Below, piece after piece: positions 33,402-45,372 of a stretch of DNA of 64,000 nt; positions within the stretch are counted from its first letter, which is position 1, and each line of letters opens with the position of its first letter. Below the pieces are notes generated by a model. That model was not told where the DNA came from, did not search any database, and worked only from the letters and a program-made list of their open reading frames with translations. Origin of the DNA: Chloranthus sessilifolius. Lineage: Eukaryota > Streptophyta > Magnoliopsida > Chloranthales > Chloranthaceae. The translations under genes were made by a program, and so were the position numbers. The stretch spans positions 67,458,646-67,522,645 of the forward strand of contig CM037585.1 of NCBI GenBank assembly GCA_021018995.1, in the 5' to 3' direction.

Positions 33402-33419
33402 ATGCCCCTCTTTGGTATT
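33402..33419 (-). promoter_or_regulatory. Polypurine tract of F
   Basis: The minus strand reads ATACCAAAGAGGGGCATC directly before TGTAGACC. This PPT form is usual in Tat elements. Confidence 0.8.
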
Positions 33420-34232
33420 CGATCACTAATAATCAAACGCCAAAGATAAGAGACATCTAAAGAGACCCAAGGCATCACTAACTGGTGTACTATATTCAGA
33501 ACGAATCTCAAATATCATATGGTAACATGGTGAGTAAACGAAAGCCCTGTATGTCAGAAAAAACATTCGTTTATCAAGGTTATCGATCCTCAAGCGCTTT
33601 CTCAAGGTTATCGATCCCCAAGAGCTTAGCGACATTACTGGGCATAACCGAGATAGAGTGAGTTGTGAAAGTCCAATATGCTGGGAAAAATATCTGCTTC
33701 TCAAGATGATTGAAGATGTTTTGATGTTCAAGTTTCATTTTTAATCCAACAACTTCATAAGTGAGGCGGTGATCGACCTACTTAAAGATAGGCACGAAGC
33801 AAATACGCGAAGGTCCACGGTTTGAGTTCAATCCCATGAGACATTGACTGCCCCATTTGATTGGCCACGAATTTCCCTACGTAAAGTAGGGTTCAAGATC
33901 TTTGGGCAAACCCATTGGTCTCGAACTTGATATAACACGATTACCCGAGCGGAGCGAATAGATGTCGCCACGCTTTTTGGGAGTATGTGCCGCTTTTTGC
34001 TATTATTTTATGTAGAATTTTTGTTATTTTATGTAGAGATTTTTTTTTATGATTTTATGTGGATTTTTATATGGGATTTTTTTGTGATTTTATGTGGATT
34101 TTTTACATGAGATTTTTACATGAGCAAGCTCACCGATCTAAGACCAGACTTTATGTGCACCTGGCTTTTATGTGGATATTTTACATGAGATTTGATGTGC
34201 ACCTGGGAGAGTCCAAGGAAGACCAGTCTTTG
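33420..34232 (-). other. F region between PPT and antisense gene 1
   Basis: I see no gene. A CAAGGTTATCGATCC unit repeats at 33577 and 33605. Between 34010 and 34200 there are repeats of TTTTATGTGGATTTTT and TACATGAGATTTT. Confidence 0.55.
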
Positions 34233-34376
34233 TGTGCGTAACACATACGCCAAGCTAAAAATAAAAACAGCGGGCAGGAGTAGCCTGGCCAGAAAAATAG
34301 CCTGATGCTTGTATTAGTTGTGCCAGGCAAGTAGGGGGGCCAAATTGGGTTGGCGCGTGTATTAGTTGCACCAAGC
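34233..34376. repeat. Palindromic repeats upstream of antisense gene 1
   Basis: Three copies of the F/A motif lie at about 34233..34255 (partly decayed), 34301..34327 and 34349..34375. The last has arms TTGGCGCGTGTA and TAGTTGCACCAA. A TTTTTAAA at 34391 follows, then a C/T-rich 5'-UTR-like stretch (34430..34460). The position is that of a promoter for the plus-strand gene. Confidence 0.8.
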
Positions 34377-34399
34377 AAGACTTGGGGAGGTTTTTAAAC

Positions 34400-36660
34400 C
34401 CCCAAGCCCGAGCCAAAAGGGCATTTTTTCAAAATTTTCTCTCCCCCCCTCTCCAAACCGAAACGGGGCTTCCCCTTAGGGTTCTTTAGGATCAATTCCA
34501 AGCTGCTTCATTGCCGGTGTTCGCATGCGTTGATTAAACACCCGCTCTACACCGGATCAAGGAACTAATTTCTTTTGGAAGTAATCACTTTAAACCTATT
34601 TTTGTTTGATTTTTTTTTTAAATCTTTTGCAATGTGGTTATGGTTCTTACTTTTCTAGATGATAAGTGAATGATATTTCTTGCAAGTGTGATTATCTATG
34701 ATTGGTTTGATCCTATTCCATGTAAATGATGCCCTATATATTTTATTTTTTTTTCTTGAGTTATTTCATGATTAGGGCACTTTCTTTTCTTCTCTTTTTT
34801 TTGGATCTAGATGTATTATGAGTGATTTTTTTTTTTTGTTTTTTTTTTTTTCGAAACCTTGCATTGTATATATTTGTTCTTTTTTTTTTTCTTTTTCGCA
34901 TGTTATTGAGTATGCAAAATGTATATATATTTTTTTGGATTTTTATTTGTCTTCTTGTTTGTTTTTTTTAGAAATGGTGGGTGGCATTCCTTCCCTCTTT
35001 TTTTATTTCCTTTTGAAAATGTGGATGATGATTTTTCTTTGAAAATGATGGGTGGTGATTTTTTGGTTTTTTGTTGGAAATGATGGGTGATATTCTTTCC
35101 CACTTTTTTTGTTTCCTTTTTGAAAATGTGGATGATGATTTTTCTTTGAAAATGATGGGTGGTTCGTATTATTGTATTATTTTTTGTTGATGATTAGGAT
35201 CGACGGAAAAGAAAAGGGGCCTACTTACCTTCCTGTGAGACTATTTGGAAAATGATTTCTTGCTACGCATATTACCTGATTTTATTGCTTGTTGCTGTCT
35301 CAGAATGTCGAGGGAGGGGGAGCATGTGCAGGAGGAGGGGCAGGAACAAGAAGAGGGGCCGGACGTGATCTATGGTTCTTGGGGGGAGTAAATTTTCGTG
35401 GTGCAACGCTCTTCCCGTACCTGGTTCAAAATGCAAGGCGAGGCCACCCGTACTGGCCTCCTTCATCTTCAATACACTCACATCTCCAATTTTGGGATTA
35501 CCGAGAAGGTGAAAAGCTTTGTGATTGTTCTTTATGAGAGCTTGCAATGCCTTCAGGATCTGATGCCCCTTTATTTGGATGCGGGACTTGCCTCCCATCA
35601 CCTTCTGAGAAGGCTGATTGGACCTCCAGTGCTTCTACCTCTAGCTCCCTCTGATCGTGAGGTTCCTTCTTGCACAGGCCAATTTTGGGGACTTCCTCTC
35701 GTGCCCTACTATGCGGGTGGACTCGGACTATCTGAAAGCCCTAATTGAGAGCTTCCATCTCGAGACTATGACATTTCACATGGCCATGGTGGAGATGACT
35801 CTTACCCTCATCGATTGGGTGATGATTACGGGGATTCAGAAAGGAGGGCTATCGGTAGCTAACCCTCGCATCCCTAGTCGAGATGAGATAGTTCAATTAA
35901 TCGGAGATCACCCTACCTCTGGGAATCTGCATGACATCGAGGTTAAAATGTCATGGTTGTTCTACCTATTTGGTGAGAAAGAGCTTGTAGATCTAGGGCA
36001 GCCGGATGCATACATCCTTCTTAAGCCTGAGCGTGCCTTGCAATTGACCCGTATTTCATTCCTTTTCTTGCTGGGTAAGACCCTCTTTTTGAATGCCAGT
36101 GGTGGGCGAGTCTCATTATCCCTGCTCAGCATTATGGGGAATTGAGACAAGGTGCACAAATATGACTGGGTGGGGCCGGATATGCCATTCTAATGTCTAG
36201 CATAGCCTGAGCCTCATTGGGACACTCAGTGATTGAGGTAACCACTGATCCCTTTTTACCTTCGTTGGTTTGTCTATTAGTCATCCGTCCTATTTCTGAC
36301 ACATCCTTTCTATATATGACACATCTTTTCTGTATACTGTTCTATTCAGATTTGGGGCTATCTGCACTTCCAGCCCGACCGCCCCCTCCTTCACTCTAAT
36401 GTACCCACCTATCTGCTTATGAGTAATTAGAACACGCACCGCCGCAGGGATGTCTGCATGAAGCACTTGGAGATGGGCCTGAGGTCCCAATTTGGCTTAC
36501 TGATCTCGGAGCAGGTTTGGCTATCTCTCTTTCTTCCTTCTTAGGGCTTCCCCTTTTGTTATACTACACGTTTGGCTGATGAGACACCTTTCTGCGTGGG
36601 CAGGTTATCCACGATCCTTATGCCAGTTCCCCCTTTTGGGATTGAGAAGCTGCAGGTTTG
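34400..36660 (+). pseudogene. Antisense gene 1 of F: plant-mobile-domain-like pseudogene, 5' part
   Basis: The gene is on the strand opposite to F. A probable 5'-UTR intron runs 34581..35303 (GTAATC...CTCAG), and the ATG follows at 35305 (MSREGEHVQEEG). The domain reads FGITEKVKSFVIVLYESLQC, then, after a frameshift near 35650, ETMTFHMAMVEMTLTLIDW and GDHPTSGNLHDIEVKMSWLF. I match this to the plant mobile domain (aminotransferase-like, PF10536) from memory of its THTFHFPxGEMTxTLxDV signature. A second intron fits 36238..36349 and a third about 36511..36601. A stop at about 35386 and the frameshift kill it. D is inserted 11 bp after the exon-like end GIEKLQ. In Tat elements extra antisense ORFs after pol are known; their job is not. 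Confidence 0.7.
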
Positions 36661-38115
36661 TCCCCATGTTGCGAATCCCAATGTGCTTACTTTATTTGTT
36701 GGTAGTAAAAGCAATTTAAAATCAAAGTAAAATAGGGGATGGAATCAGCACAATTGTGAAATCCTAGACCTGCAAGATACAGGGTTCATTGTAGCAAGTT
36801 TTGATAAGTAATAGTTTGTCCCACAGGGAAAGATGATCTACGGCTCCAAGGGAGCCATCTCTAGTAGTTCCTCCAGATCTGACTACAAATCTGGCTGTCC
36901 TAAAAGGAGGAGAGTTTAGGGTCACTTATTCTAAATATCCTAAGGTAGCCTAATGAATTAACTACTGAAAGGGTTGAGGAGATGGATGGAGTGTGGGAAA
37001 ATAAATATAAAAGGGTGAGAAGTATGCTATTCGGTCTAGATCAGAGGAGTTTTGTAACTCAGATTCAGATCTGATGTTATAGAAATCCTGTCCAATGGCT
37101 ACATTATCACCACTAAGGAGAAAAAATCCAACCCATCTCTGTGCCATGATCCAATCCCTTAAGGCTATAACCTGTCCACTCAAATGGTCACAGACTATCC
37201 CATAGGGAAACCACAGTCCAGAGATGGGTCAAAACAAGTTAATCATTGTAGGCACTACTTCATCCAGGCTACAAGCTCAAGAATCCATAGGGAACCTCAA
37301 CCTCTAAAGCTTTATGTGTGGGGCTAGGGCTGTATAGTACCATGTTAGCCCAGACACATAGAACCAGCAAGGGATTGAGTACAACCTTCGATCTAGCTGT
37401 CCATTGCTTGAGTGGGAATACAATGGTCCAGTCACAAGCCTACAATCTCCATAACCAGATCAGATCTAACATATAATGGCGGGTCTATACAAATATAGGG
37501 GAGTCTGCCTCTGTACAATCTCCCACAAGGCTACAAGCACATGTGCAGAGAAGAAGAATCCATCTTGGATTCTACGGATTGGATTCACCCTAAGGCTATA
37601 GCCTGTCCACTTGAATGGTCACAGACTATCCCAGAGGCTATGCTCCTCATAGAGTCCAAAACAGAATAGTAATATTGCTGCCACCACCATGGTCACAAGG
37701 CTACCAGCTCAGGCTCCCATGGGGATTTCAGATCTAGTGGGTCCTGTGGTGGGGCTAAGGCTGTATCAGACCATGATAGCCCAGACACACAAGTCACTTG
37801 GATCTGAATGGATCATTAGAATCAGTCCTCCATTACTTTGAATCACAGCCAAAGCAATGGCGGATCACAAGGCAGCAGCCTTGCACAGAGCAACTCTCAT
37901 TCGCACACATCCCATAAAAGTACATATCCTATTACAAAACATCCATTAAGCTAGTTAAAAAATATATACAAAGGCATAGCCAGCAAGTGCTGGACTATGG
38001 AGAGAAAGAAAAAGAAAAAGGAAAACTACTTACAACTACAGAAGAACAGAAAAGAAAATGATCTCAGATCCTGTATCCGTGATAAAGTATGAACTCCTAA
38101 ACCTAAACCATGTTT

Positions 38116-38127
38116 GGGTTTATATAG
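38116..38127 (-). promoter_or_regulatory. TATA box of D LTR
   Basis: The minus strand reads CTATATAAACCC. The other LTR has TTATATAAACCC at 48720..48731. Confidence 0.7.
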
Positions 38128-38339
38128 CAGTGGTGTGGCAGCGCATTAGGGTTAGGAAACCCTAATTTTAACGATGCCACATGGCTGAATACTGTTCCTT
38201 GGATGCCTCAGGGTGCGTGCACGGAGATTTGAGGGTGGGAGTGCGTGCCCTAATCACTAGAAATCCCCAGAAAGTCCTCTACTGAAGCAGTGGAAGGTTA
38301 AAGTTTAGAGCATCACTAGGTAGCCATTATTTCCCAGGC

Positions 38340-38770
38340 TCGTCGCGTGGTAGCTCTGTTCTTCGTGTGGTTGAGTTTAACTCTGAAGCTTCAGCTATCG
38401 CGAGATTGGTGCGCTCTCGCTGGATTGAGCTTCACTAGGTTGGGTTGGAATATCGCAGGAACTGCGCGAGCATCACTCCAATGGATCTTCGCGAGGATCC
38501 TCGCGAGGCTTTAATAGTTTCTTAGCTGCGTGAGAGTCCATTTCTTGATAGATCTTCACGAGGATCCTCGCGATAGCTTTGAGGCTTTTCTGAACTGCGC
38601 GACAGGTTCTCTTGGCATTTGCTTCCATGACTCTGCGCGATAGGCTGAGGCGGATTCAAGCTAGTCACTCACTCAAGTTGTTGTGAAGTCTTGGGAATTC
38701 ACGAGGACTGCGCAAAGCATATTTTTCTGAATCCTCTAAAGCTTTGGGAAGTTGCGCGAGGCTCTTCTCA
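38340..38770. repeat. CGCGAG-type motif cluster in D LTR upstream of TATA
   Basis: About ten CpG-rich sites of the kind TCGCGAG, GCGCGAG or GCGCGAC occur: near 38397, 38465, 38489, 38556, 38598 and 38755, among others. The one at 38489..38506, TCGCGAGGATCCTCGCGA, is a perfect 18-nt palindrome. In the other LTR the same site has become TCGTGAGGATCCTCGTGA. The cluster is 215-650 bp upstream of the TATA box. The same motifs recur before the accessory ORF at 44769..44980. Confidence 0.82.
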
Positions 38771-38961
38771 GGTCTGGATTCAGTTCTCATTCTTCTGAGG
38801 GACTTCTGGGGTCAAAACAGGCTCCTTAGCAGGATTTATGGCCTTATTACACTGTTGTTTATTACCTATAAAAATAGCTTAACAAACATTTATTAAAGGG
38901 CTAAGGGTCTAATCACAGGTTAAGTTAAGGGGTGAAAAGTGGTACTTTTCTGGTCTTCACA

Positions 38962-38975
38962 CACCCCCAAATGTA
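38962..38975 (-). promoter_or_regulatory. Polypurine tract of D
   Basis: The minus strand reads TACATTTGGGGGTG next to the LTR start. It is a decayed form of the AGGTTTGGGGGTG seen in B and E. Confidence 0.75.
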
Positions 38976-40856
38976 ATCTTTGCTAATCCCTTAGCAAAGC
39001 TATATTAAATCAACTATAGAAATTAAATGCCACTTTCGTAGGGAGCACGGAGATATTTAGCATATGTACCAAGACTTTTAAACCCCTAGGAGATCCCTAG
39101 TGGAGGAGTGAAGTCTCCTGAGCGTTTTCAATGAAGACACCCACAAACTTCTCAATGAGACAGTTAACAAAAGTGTATTATTATCAAGTGAGCAGTCAAG
39201 AAATAGAGTCAGTTCACCCTTTAATCAGTAAGAATATAAGAAATTCAAACACATTGGCCGCACAGAAATTTGAACAGCATCAGCATCTCATGAAAGCACA
39301 ACATTTCCAATCAGTTTACACCAAAGAACAATTCACATGTGTGTCAGCACTGAGCTCATCACTAGATCAAAAATTAGGTTGTAGATCATACTTAATGCAT
39401 TCAATATCAGACCCAAAACTCTCCAAGGCATACTCTCATGAGGAACTTTTAAGGGTTTCACTTTCTCTCAAGCTCAAGAGTAGTTACATCCCCCAAATGG
39501 GTCTGTAAGTATGAGCATAGGCAAAGCTCTTAAGTGCTGGCATCATTGACAGAGAGATTGGATAACACTTTATCTCCACATGACAGCTCACTCAACTTTG
39601 GATCACAAGGGCTTTAACTGGGCTGTAATGTGGCTTATGGAGTGGGGTTAAAAAGAATGGAAGGTTGAAAAGGGGTTCAAAATTGAGAAATCAATAGGTG
39701 AAGGAGGTGATTCATGACTTCACCTTCTTTAATTCAGCTCCTTTCATCTTCTTTGAGGTTTTCAGATTTGAAGTGACCAGTTTCTCTTCTTGATTTCGAT
39801 TTTTCCAATGAAAGTTCCCTCTTGACTCCTCTCTTACTCCTCTTCATTATTATTTTTGTTTCTTTTTTATGCATTTTTCTTCTTTTTATTTTGTTTTTGC
39901 TTTTCTGAAATGCCACCATTTTCTCAGTTACCATACTGCCAAAATTTTGAGATACTTTTTCTCCATTCACCTAGTGTTGACCATAGCTAGTCCATCTTCA
40001 ACTCTTTCTCCTTTACCTTCTGAATTCTCAGAGTGAGGGTAGGCTGAATCAGGTTCATAGGTTCAGGTACAAGTACTCAGGTGCATTTTGAAGAAATTTA
40101 GGATTTAAAGCTCAAAGGGGGTATGGACAAAGGCAGTTGCTTAAGGTTGGTCTATTTAGGCTCAAACTGTCCAAGAGAAGGCCTTGATCCTTTCCTAGGT
40201 CTCATGAGTGCTGTTAGTTGTTTCAACTTGGAGTTGCCTAACTTCTAGTGAGCACAGTGACTCAACCAGTCTTTAGAGCTAGAAGAATTTTGCCTTAGTC
40301 ACTCCTCAAGGAAAAAAGTTTTGTGTAGGCCCAAATTTCACTGGTTATGGTCTTCCTTTGAATTTTTAAGTATGTCCTTACCTTTTTCTCTCTCTAATGA
40401 TTCAGTAAGTGCGGATACAAGTGAGTTTCCTTGGTGATCTCATCATGGAAATATGAAATTTTAAAAGTTTATACTGTCTAAAGTTCTGGCAAAAGTTTAA
40501 ATTCCTTATTTTTCATGATTCTTAGATGAACATGGTTCCATTTTCATATTACTCACAAGATTCTGCTGCACTTAGGTTAACTATTCCATTGGCAGGATCT
40601 GCCTGACACACTCCCAAACCTATGAGGAGCAGTGTCCCCACTGATTCAAAGGTGGGTGTGCAGCAGATTTATTAATGGCAAAATAAAAGGAAATAACATG
40701 GAGCAAAACAGACACAAGACAAAGAAAAATAGCAATGACAAAAAAAGAAGATCTATTATAAGAGAGAAATGTACAAAATGAAAAACAACAGGAGAAAAAG
40801 AAAATGCAGAAACAGAAAAATCCTAGGTACAAGCTAATCGGAGCCTGAATCAATCC
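38976..40856 (-). other. 3' noncoding region of D
   Basis: No real gene is seen. It contains the block shared with B and E (39490..39630: GAGCATAGGCA, TCTCCACATGACAGCTCA, TGTAATGTGGCTTATGG). It also holds the internal PPT-like site at 40604..40622. Repeated A/G-rich stretches such as 39830..39910 produce spurious ORFs. Confidence 0.65.
40604..40622 (-). promoter_or_regulatory. Internal polypurine-tract-like site in D
   Basis: The minus strand reads TAGGTTTGGGAGTGTGTCA, about 235 bp after the accessory ORF. It matches the sites in B and E. Confidence 0.65.
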
Positions 40857-43800
40857 CAGTCCCAACCCATCTTCTTGGCATGCTCTCGAAGGAGAGCCTC
40901 TTCCTCTTTTTTCTTTCGTTCCCTCTCTTCCTTTCTTTGGGCTGCAGTTTTGGGCATGGGTGGTTTTGGTGCCCTCACCCTCATTTTGGGGGCCTTTGGT
41001 ACATGAGGGATCACTGGGGATTTGTCTGTGGTTTGCTCAGGTGATTTGATAGGACTTTTTCCTTTGGGACTCTTCCCTTGCTGAGTCTGAGGGGGAATAA
41101 GAGGAGATTTTACTTATTCAGGCGCAGGAGGGACAACCGGGCTCTTACCTTTATCTTGCGGGTTCAGTAGTGGTGCCCCCTCAGACTGGGCAGATTGTTC
41201 TTTTCTAATTTTTATAGAGGCAGCTGTGTGAGTAGTCCTCTTGGTTGTAACTTTCCTTCTCTAAGGATAAGTTTGCTCAGTAGGGTTTGATGAAGGAGGA
41301 GCAACAGGACTTTTAACACTTGGATCCACAGGTGGTGCAGAGTCAGACTCTGAATTAGAGGGAAAAAGAGCAGTGGGATCCAATCTAAGAGCAGCAGTAG
41401 CCTGTCTGCGTTCATCTTTGGAAAGTAACTGACCATGGGGGTCATCCTGAGCAGAAACTCTAGTGACCTTTGGGGGTGGAGATGGAGGTGCAGGCTTTTT
41501 CCCTTTTTGGGCAGTAGTGGCTCTTTTGGAGGGAGAAGGTTTCTTAGAAGCAGCCCTTTTTCTCTTGGGTGCAGGAGATTTAGCAGGGGGAGGCACTGGA
41601 GCAGGAGGTGGTGGAGGTACTTGAGTAGGAGGTGGAGGAGGTACTTGAGTAGGAGGTGTAGGAGGAGGAGATGTAGATGTAGGAGCAGGGGGAATGGAAG
41701 AAGATGGCCCGAGGTGTGTGGAAGGTGGGGTCTTAGGGGGTACTGTAGTAAGAGGGGTGGCTTGAATTGGTTGGCCTAACAGAGATACAATCCTTTTTTG
41801 CAAAATTTCAATCTACTTTTCAGCATAGAGGAGTTTGGCATCAGAAAGCCTCTTAGTGAGCGTGTGGATCTCCTGAGCGTTATTAAGTCTCTTTTCATAC
41901 ATCCGGGCTCTCTTTTGCTCCAGTTTGGCATTGGCTTTCTCCATCTCCGTATTCAGTTTGTAGTAAGTTGCCGCAGACTTTTTCTCATTGAGGATCTCCA
42001 AAATTTTCTCCCACCCCCGTGAAATACCTACCAGCTTCTCTCTATGAGCAAGCTTCAGGTCACTCAACTTTTGCAGTAAACGGTACTCAATGGATTGTCT
42101 AAGTTAGGCCATTCCCCTGAGAACATCCCTCTTGATGTAGACATTGTCCCTCATGGCATGGAGGAGGGTGAAGTAAGGAGGGGTGTAATAGGAATGTCTT
42201 GGTAGGATAGGTAGAAAGGGAGTGGAAGAAATAGAAGGTGATGGGTCCTGGAGGGGTGGAGTAATGGTGGTAGAGGGCAAAAAGTTTGGGGTCTGTTTGA
42301 GTCGAGTTGTCAGAGAATCTAGGAGGAGATAATATGAGAGGTGGAATGGAGGGCATGGGTGGAAAGGAAAATGAAGTGGATGCAGTGGAAGTGGGTGGAG
42401 CTAAGGAAGGGTAATAGGGGATAGTGAATGGGATGAAAGGAACTGGAGGGGCCAAAAGTGTGTGTGGGTGGATGGAAAATGTGGATGGGAAAGGAATGGG
42501 GTCTGTTTGGGTGGAAGTGTCCGTAAATTGTGGTGGAGGCAATAGGAGGGGGGGACGGATAGGTAGGGTGGGGAAGGAGTGGTGGGGTATGGTGTCTTAG
42601 AGGGTGAGGGTTATAGTTAAGTCAATGGGGGAAAGTTCTGGTTGCACTGTGGAGTCAGAGGTGGAAGGGGACTGGATTTGTGGGGTAGGAGGTGGTTGTG
42701 CAGAGATGGGTGGTTTTGTCAATGTTTGAAGGGTGGATTTGATGTTGGTGATGTCAGTCTGCATTTGGTCTTGGGTATGTGTTGTGGTTGATAGTTGGGT
42801 CTGAATGTCATGTATTAGGGAAAGGATATGGGTAAGTGTGTCTGAGTTTGGTTGGGGTGGAGTATGAGAAGAAGAGGGAACAGGTTGGAAAGCGTAAGTA
42901 GGGGCATGGTGAAAGGTTGTAGGAGGAGGAGATGGAGGGTCTGGTGAGTGATGTGGAGAAGGAAGAGGGGAATCTGGAAGACGGATATCATGGGTTGGCA
43001 TGGTGTCAAGCAATGTAGTCATGAAGGCCTGATATCCGAAAGTAGTGGTGAGGTTATAGTCAAGGTCTGTGAGTGGAGGTGAAGTAGGGATGACTGGGAT
43101 GGTGGCTGGGTCAATGTGTATGGTTGCAATGGTTGTACAAAGAGTAGGGTGTATCTGTGAGGGAATGGTAGAGGTTGTGGTCTTCCTTTTTAGGTAGGAT
43201 ATTAGGGGAGGGCTGTCAGGGTTCTGTGCCGGTGATGGAGGAATTGGGGCTGGGTACTGAGGTAAGGTAGGTGAAGGTAAAGGGCTGTCATGGGGGTCAA
43301 TGTCCTCAATAGTACTAATCACATGGAAACGTGAGGGTATGGATAAGGGAGACAAAAGAGAAAAAGGGAAAGATGGAATAGGCAAAGGAACTGATGGAGG
43401 GACAGGGAGGGCTGGAGTAGGAGGTGTGGTGGATGGAGGGACTGCTGCAGTAGTAGAGATGACAGGAGCTTCCACCACCTTCTTCAGAGCAGGTGCTCTA
43501 ACCATCTTTTTGGGAGCAGGGGTGGCCTTTGCAATAGCAGCTCCTGCTCCTTGCTCTGTAGCAACCTGAGCCTCAACCTTCTTCTTCTTCTTTTGGGGAT
43601 CCATTAGACTCCTGCTGATCCCCCATTGCCTCTTTACAAAAGTTGTAGGGTGAGGTCATCAGTTAATTCTCCCACTGGTATCTTGTACCCCCCCCTCAAA
43701 AGTAATTTGGTAATGAGTCTTGCATAGGGGAGAGTGTAGGGCTTCTTTTTCTGTCCTAGCTTCACCATCACATCCTTCATTGCTTGAAAAATTAACCTTG

Positions 43801-44488
43801 CAGCATGAAAACCGTGGCTCAGAGAAAAGGAATAAACAGCATCTGTAATAGGGGTCCTCCTCTCCTGCTGATGGTCGGCACATTAAATGTTCTTCCGCAG
43901 AACTTGATCAATGAACAGAATTTTAGGGTCCAGGTCTCTTCTCCTGATGGAATCCCCTGTGGCCTTCAATCCTCTGGTAAGGGCCTGTGCAATGGTATTA
44001 ATGGGGGCACTCACAGGGGGGCCATATCCACAGTTGGGGTCAAAGATAGCAGGGATGCCCATCACTTCAGCAATCAACTTAGGGCTGAGTAACATTTCAA
44101 AATTGTCAACTAACACAAGGAGGCCTGGCTACCCACGTTGGTCTGGTCTAGCCCTAATGTGCTGGTAAAAGAGTTGCACTAGTCTAGGGTAGGCTAGTGC
44201 AGGGATAGCTTGCAGCAGGGGGGTCAAACCAGCCTTGCACATGAACTCAATGGCAGGGGCTGATAGAGGTTCCGTTTCAAAGAAAGATAGGTCAAAAACA
44301 GCTTCAGGCTCCAAGGGAATGGGAGTCAGGAGCTCAGAGGGTGTAGAGTAATCAGGTGTTAGCTCAGCCACTTCCTGAACCACTTCTTTCCCTTTTTGCG
44401 ACGCCTTTGAGGACTTGGCCTTCTTGGGAGTGGGCTCCACGGGAGCCTTATCCCTTGCTCTTTTCACAGGTGCGCCCTTAGGGGCCAT
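40857..44488 (-). pseudogene. Athila accessory ORF of D
   Basis: Start at 44488 (ATG GCC CCT AAG). The first 40 residues include PVKRARDK and PKKAKSSKASQKGK, spaced like a bipartite nuclear localisation signal. A globular part follows in 43883..44260 (LLSPKLIAEVMGIPAIFDPN; DSIRRRDLDPKILFIDQVL), similar to B. A very long Pro-rich stretch (41261..43604) holds basic islands (MDPQKKKKKVEAQ; KRKRAASKKPSPSKR) and two STQTDP motifs (42099..42542). A coiled-coil part (41813..42067) reads in another frame. The end is charged (KEERERKKKEEE). Stops and frameshifts break it into about seven pieces. I see no membrane segment. It is about 50 % longer than B's. Confidence 0.72.
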
Positions 44489-44768
44489 TGAACTTCTCCT
44501 CTGTGAATGTGTAGTTTGAAAATTGAAAAGAAAAGGTTGAGAGCTGAGTCTTACCCTAAAACTTAGGGTTCTGTTCAATCTGATGCACGAAAAATCGTGA
44601 GAGCTCCTATCAGAGGGAAACTGGTGATGGAGGCTGTAGGAGCAAATCCCCTGAATTTGAAAATGAATGGAGGACTGTAGAAAGGATGCCGGAGGAGAGA
44701 GATTAATGGGAGTCAACGCTAGGGTTTCGCTTGCTGGAGAAGAAAGAGAAAATAGAAAAGGAAAGCAG

Positions 44769-44980
44769 CGCGAGGTTGGATTATATATATCGCGAGGCTT
44801 GGCGTGCTTTAAAATTATTTGCTCGCTGGATAGAAATGAGTGGGTCGCTAGATTGGACTTTCATTTGGATTGCGCGAGAGAGTCTACACAATTGTATTAA
44901 ATCTCGCGACAGCTTAGCAGGCTAACATCTTATGAACTGCGCGAGAAGAAACCACGCCAAATCTTCATAACCTCACGACG
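44769..44980 (-). promoter_or_regulatory. Putative internal promoter of D with CGCGAG motifs
   Basis: CGCGAG/CGCGAC sites occur at 44769, 44791, 44873, 44914 and 44940, with decayed CACGAC at 44976. Within the cluster the minus strand reads TATATATAATCC (44779..44790), a TATA box about 290 bp before the accessory ATG. The arrangement copies that in the LTR. It lies directly after the place where pol is missing. Confidence 0.65.
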
Positions 44981-45372
44981 GCTTAAACAGAGTAAAAAAA
45001 TCACACACCCACCAATCAGCCTTTGACCTTTGTTTTGTGGGTGGATTCTCTCATATGCTCTCGTCCAGGGACACCCTTAGTCATTCTAAACAGGACTCTC
45101 CATGCTTTCCCAATAATTAATCATGCAATTACTCAAAAAGCATTTAATCAAAACCTCATATCCAAAAAAAAACATTCTCACTATCAAAACAGTATAATCA
45201 TCATTCATTCACTCAAAATCATCAATTCAAAGGGGACAAGAAGCAAAGTAGGCAGAAGAATTTTTAGGTAATATACACTCAGACTCTGACAAGATCACTA
45301 GAAATTCCTATAAATATAAAAAAGACGAACCATACTAAAATACATAACATACACAATGCACAGTTCTGTGAA

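Larger units (their letters stand above)
36667..38961 (-). repeat. 3' LTR of element D
   Basis: Length is 2,295 bp. It is a clear copy of 47275..49576, with most differences near the PBS end (36740..36800). It contains the CGCGAG cluster (38340..38770) and a TATA box. The inner end reads GGTCTTCACA where the other LTR has GGTCTTAACA. Confidence 0.93.

Noticed and set aside
36662-36666. Target-site duplication of D
   Set aside because: CCCCA on the left and CCCGC on the right match only 3 of 5; not enough to call.
41435-41779. Gly/Arg-rich plus-strand ORF
   Set aside because: It is the antisense shadow of the Pro-rich accessory ORF of D; the same holds for 43300..43569 and 61621..61806.
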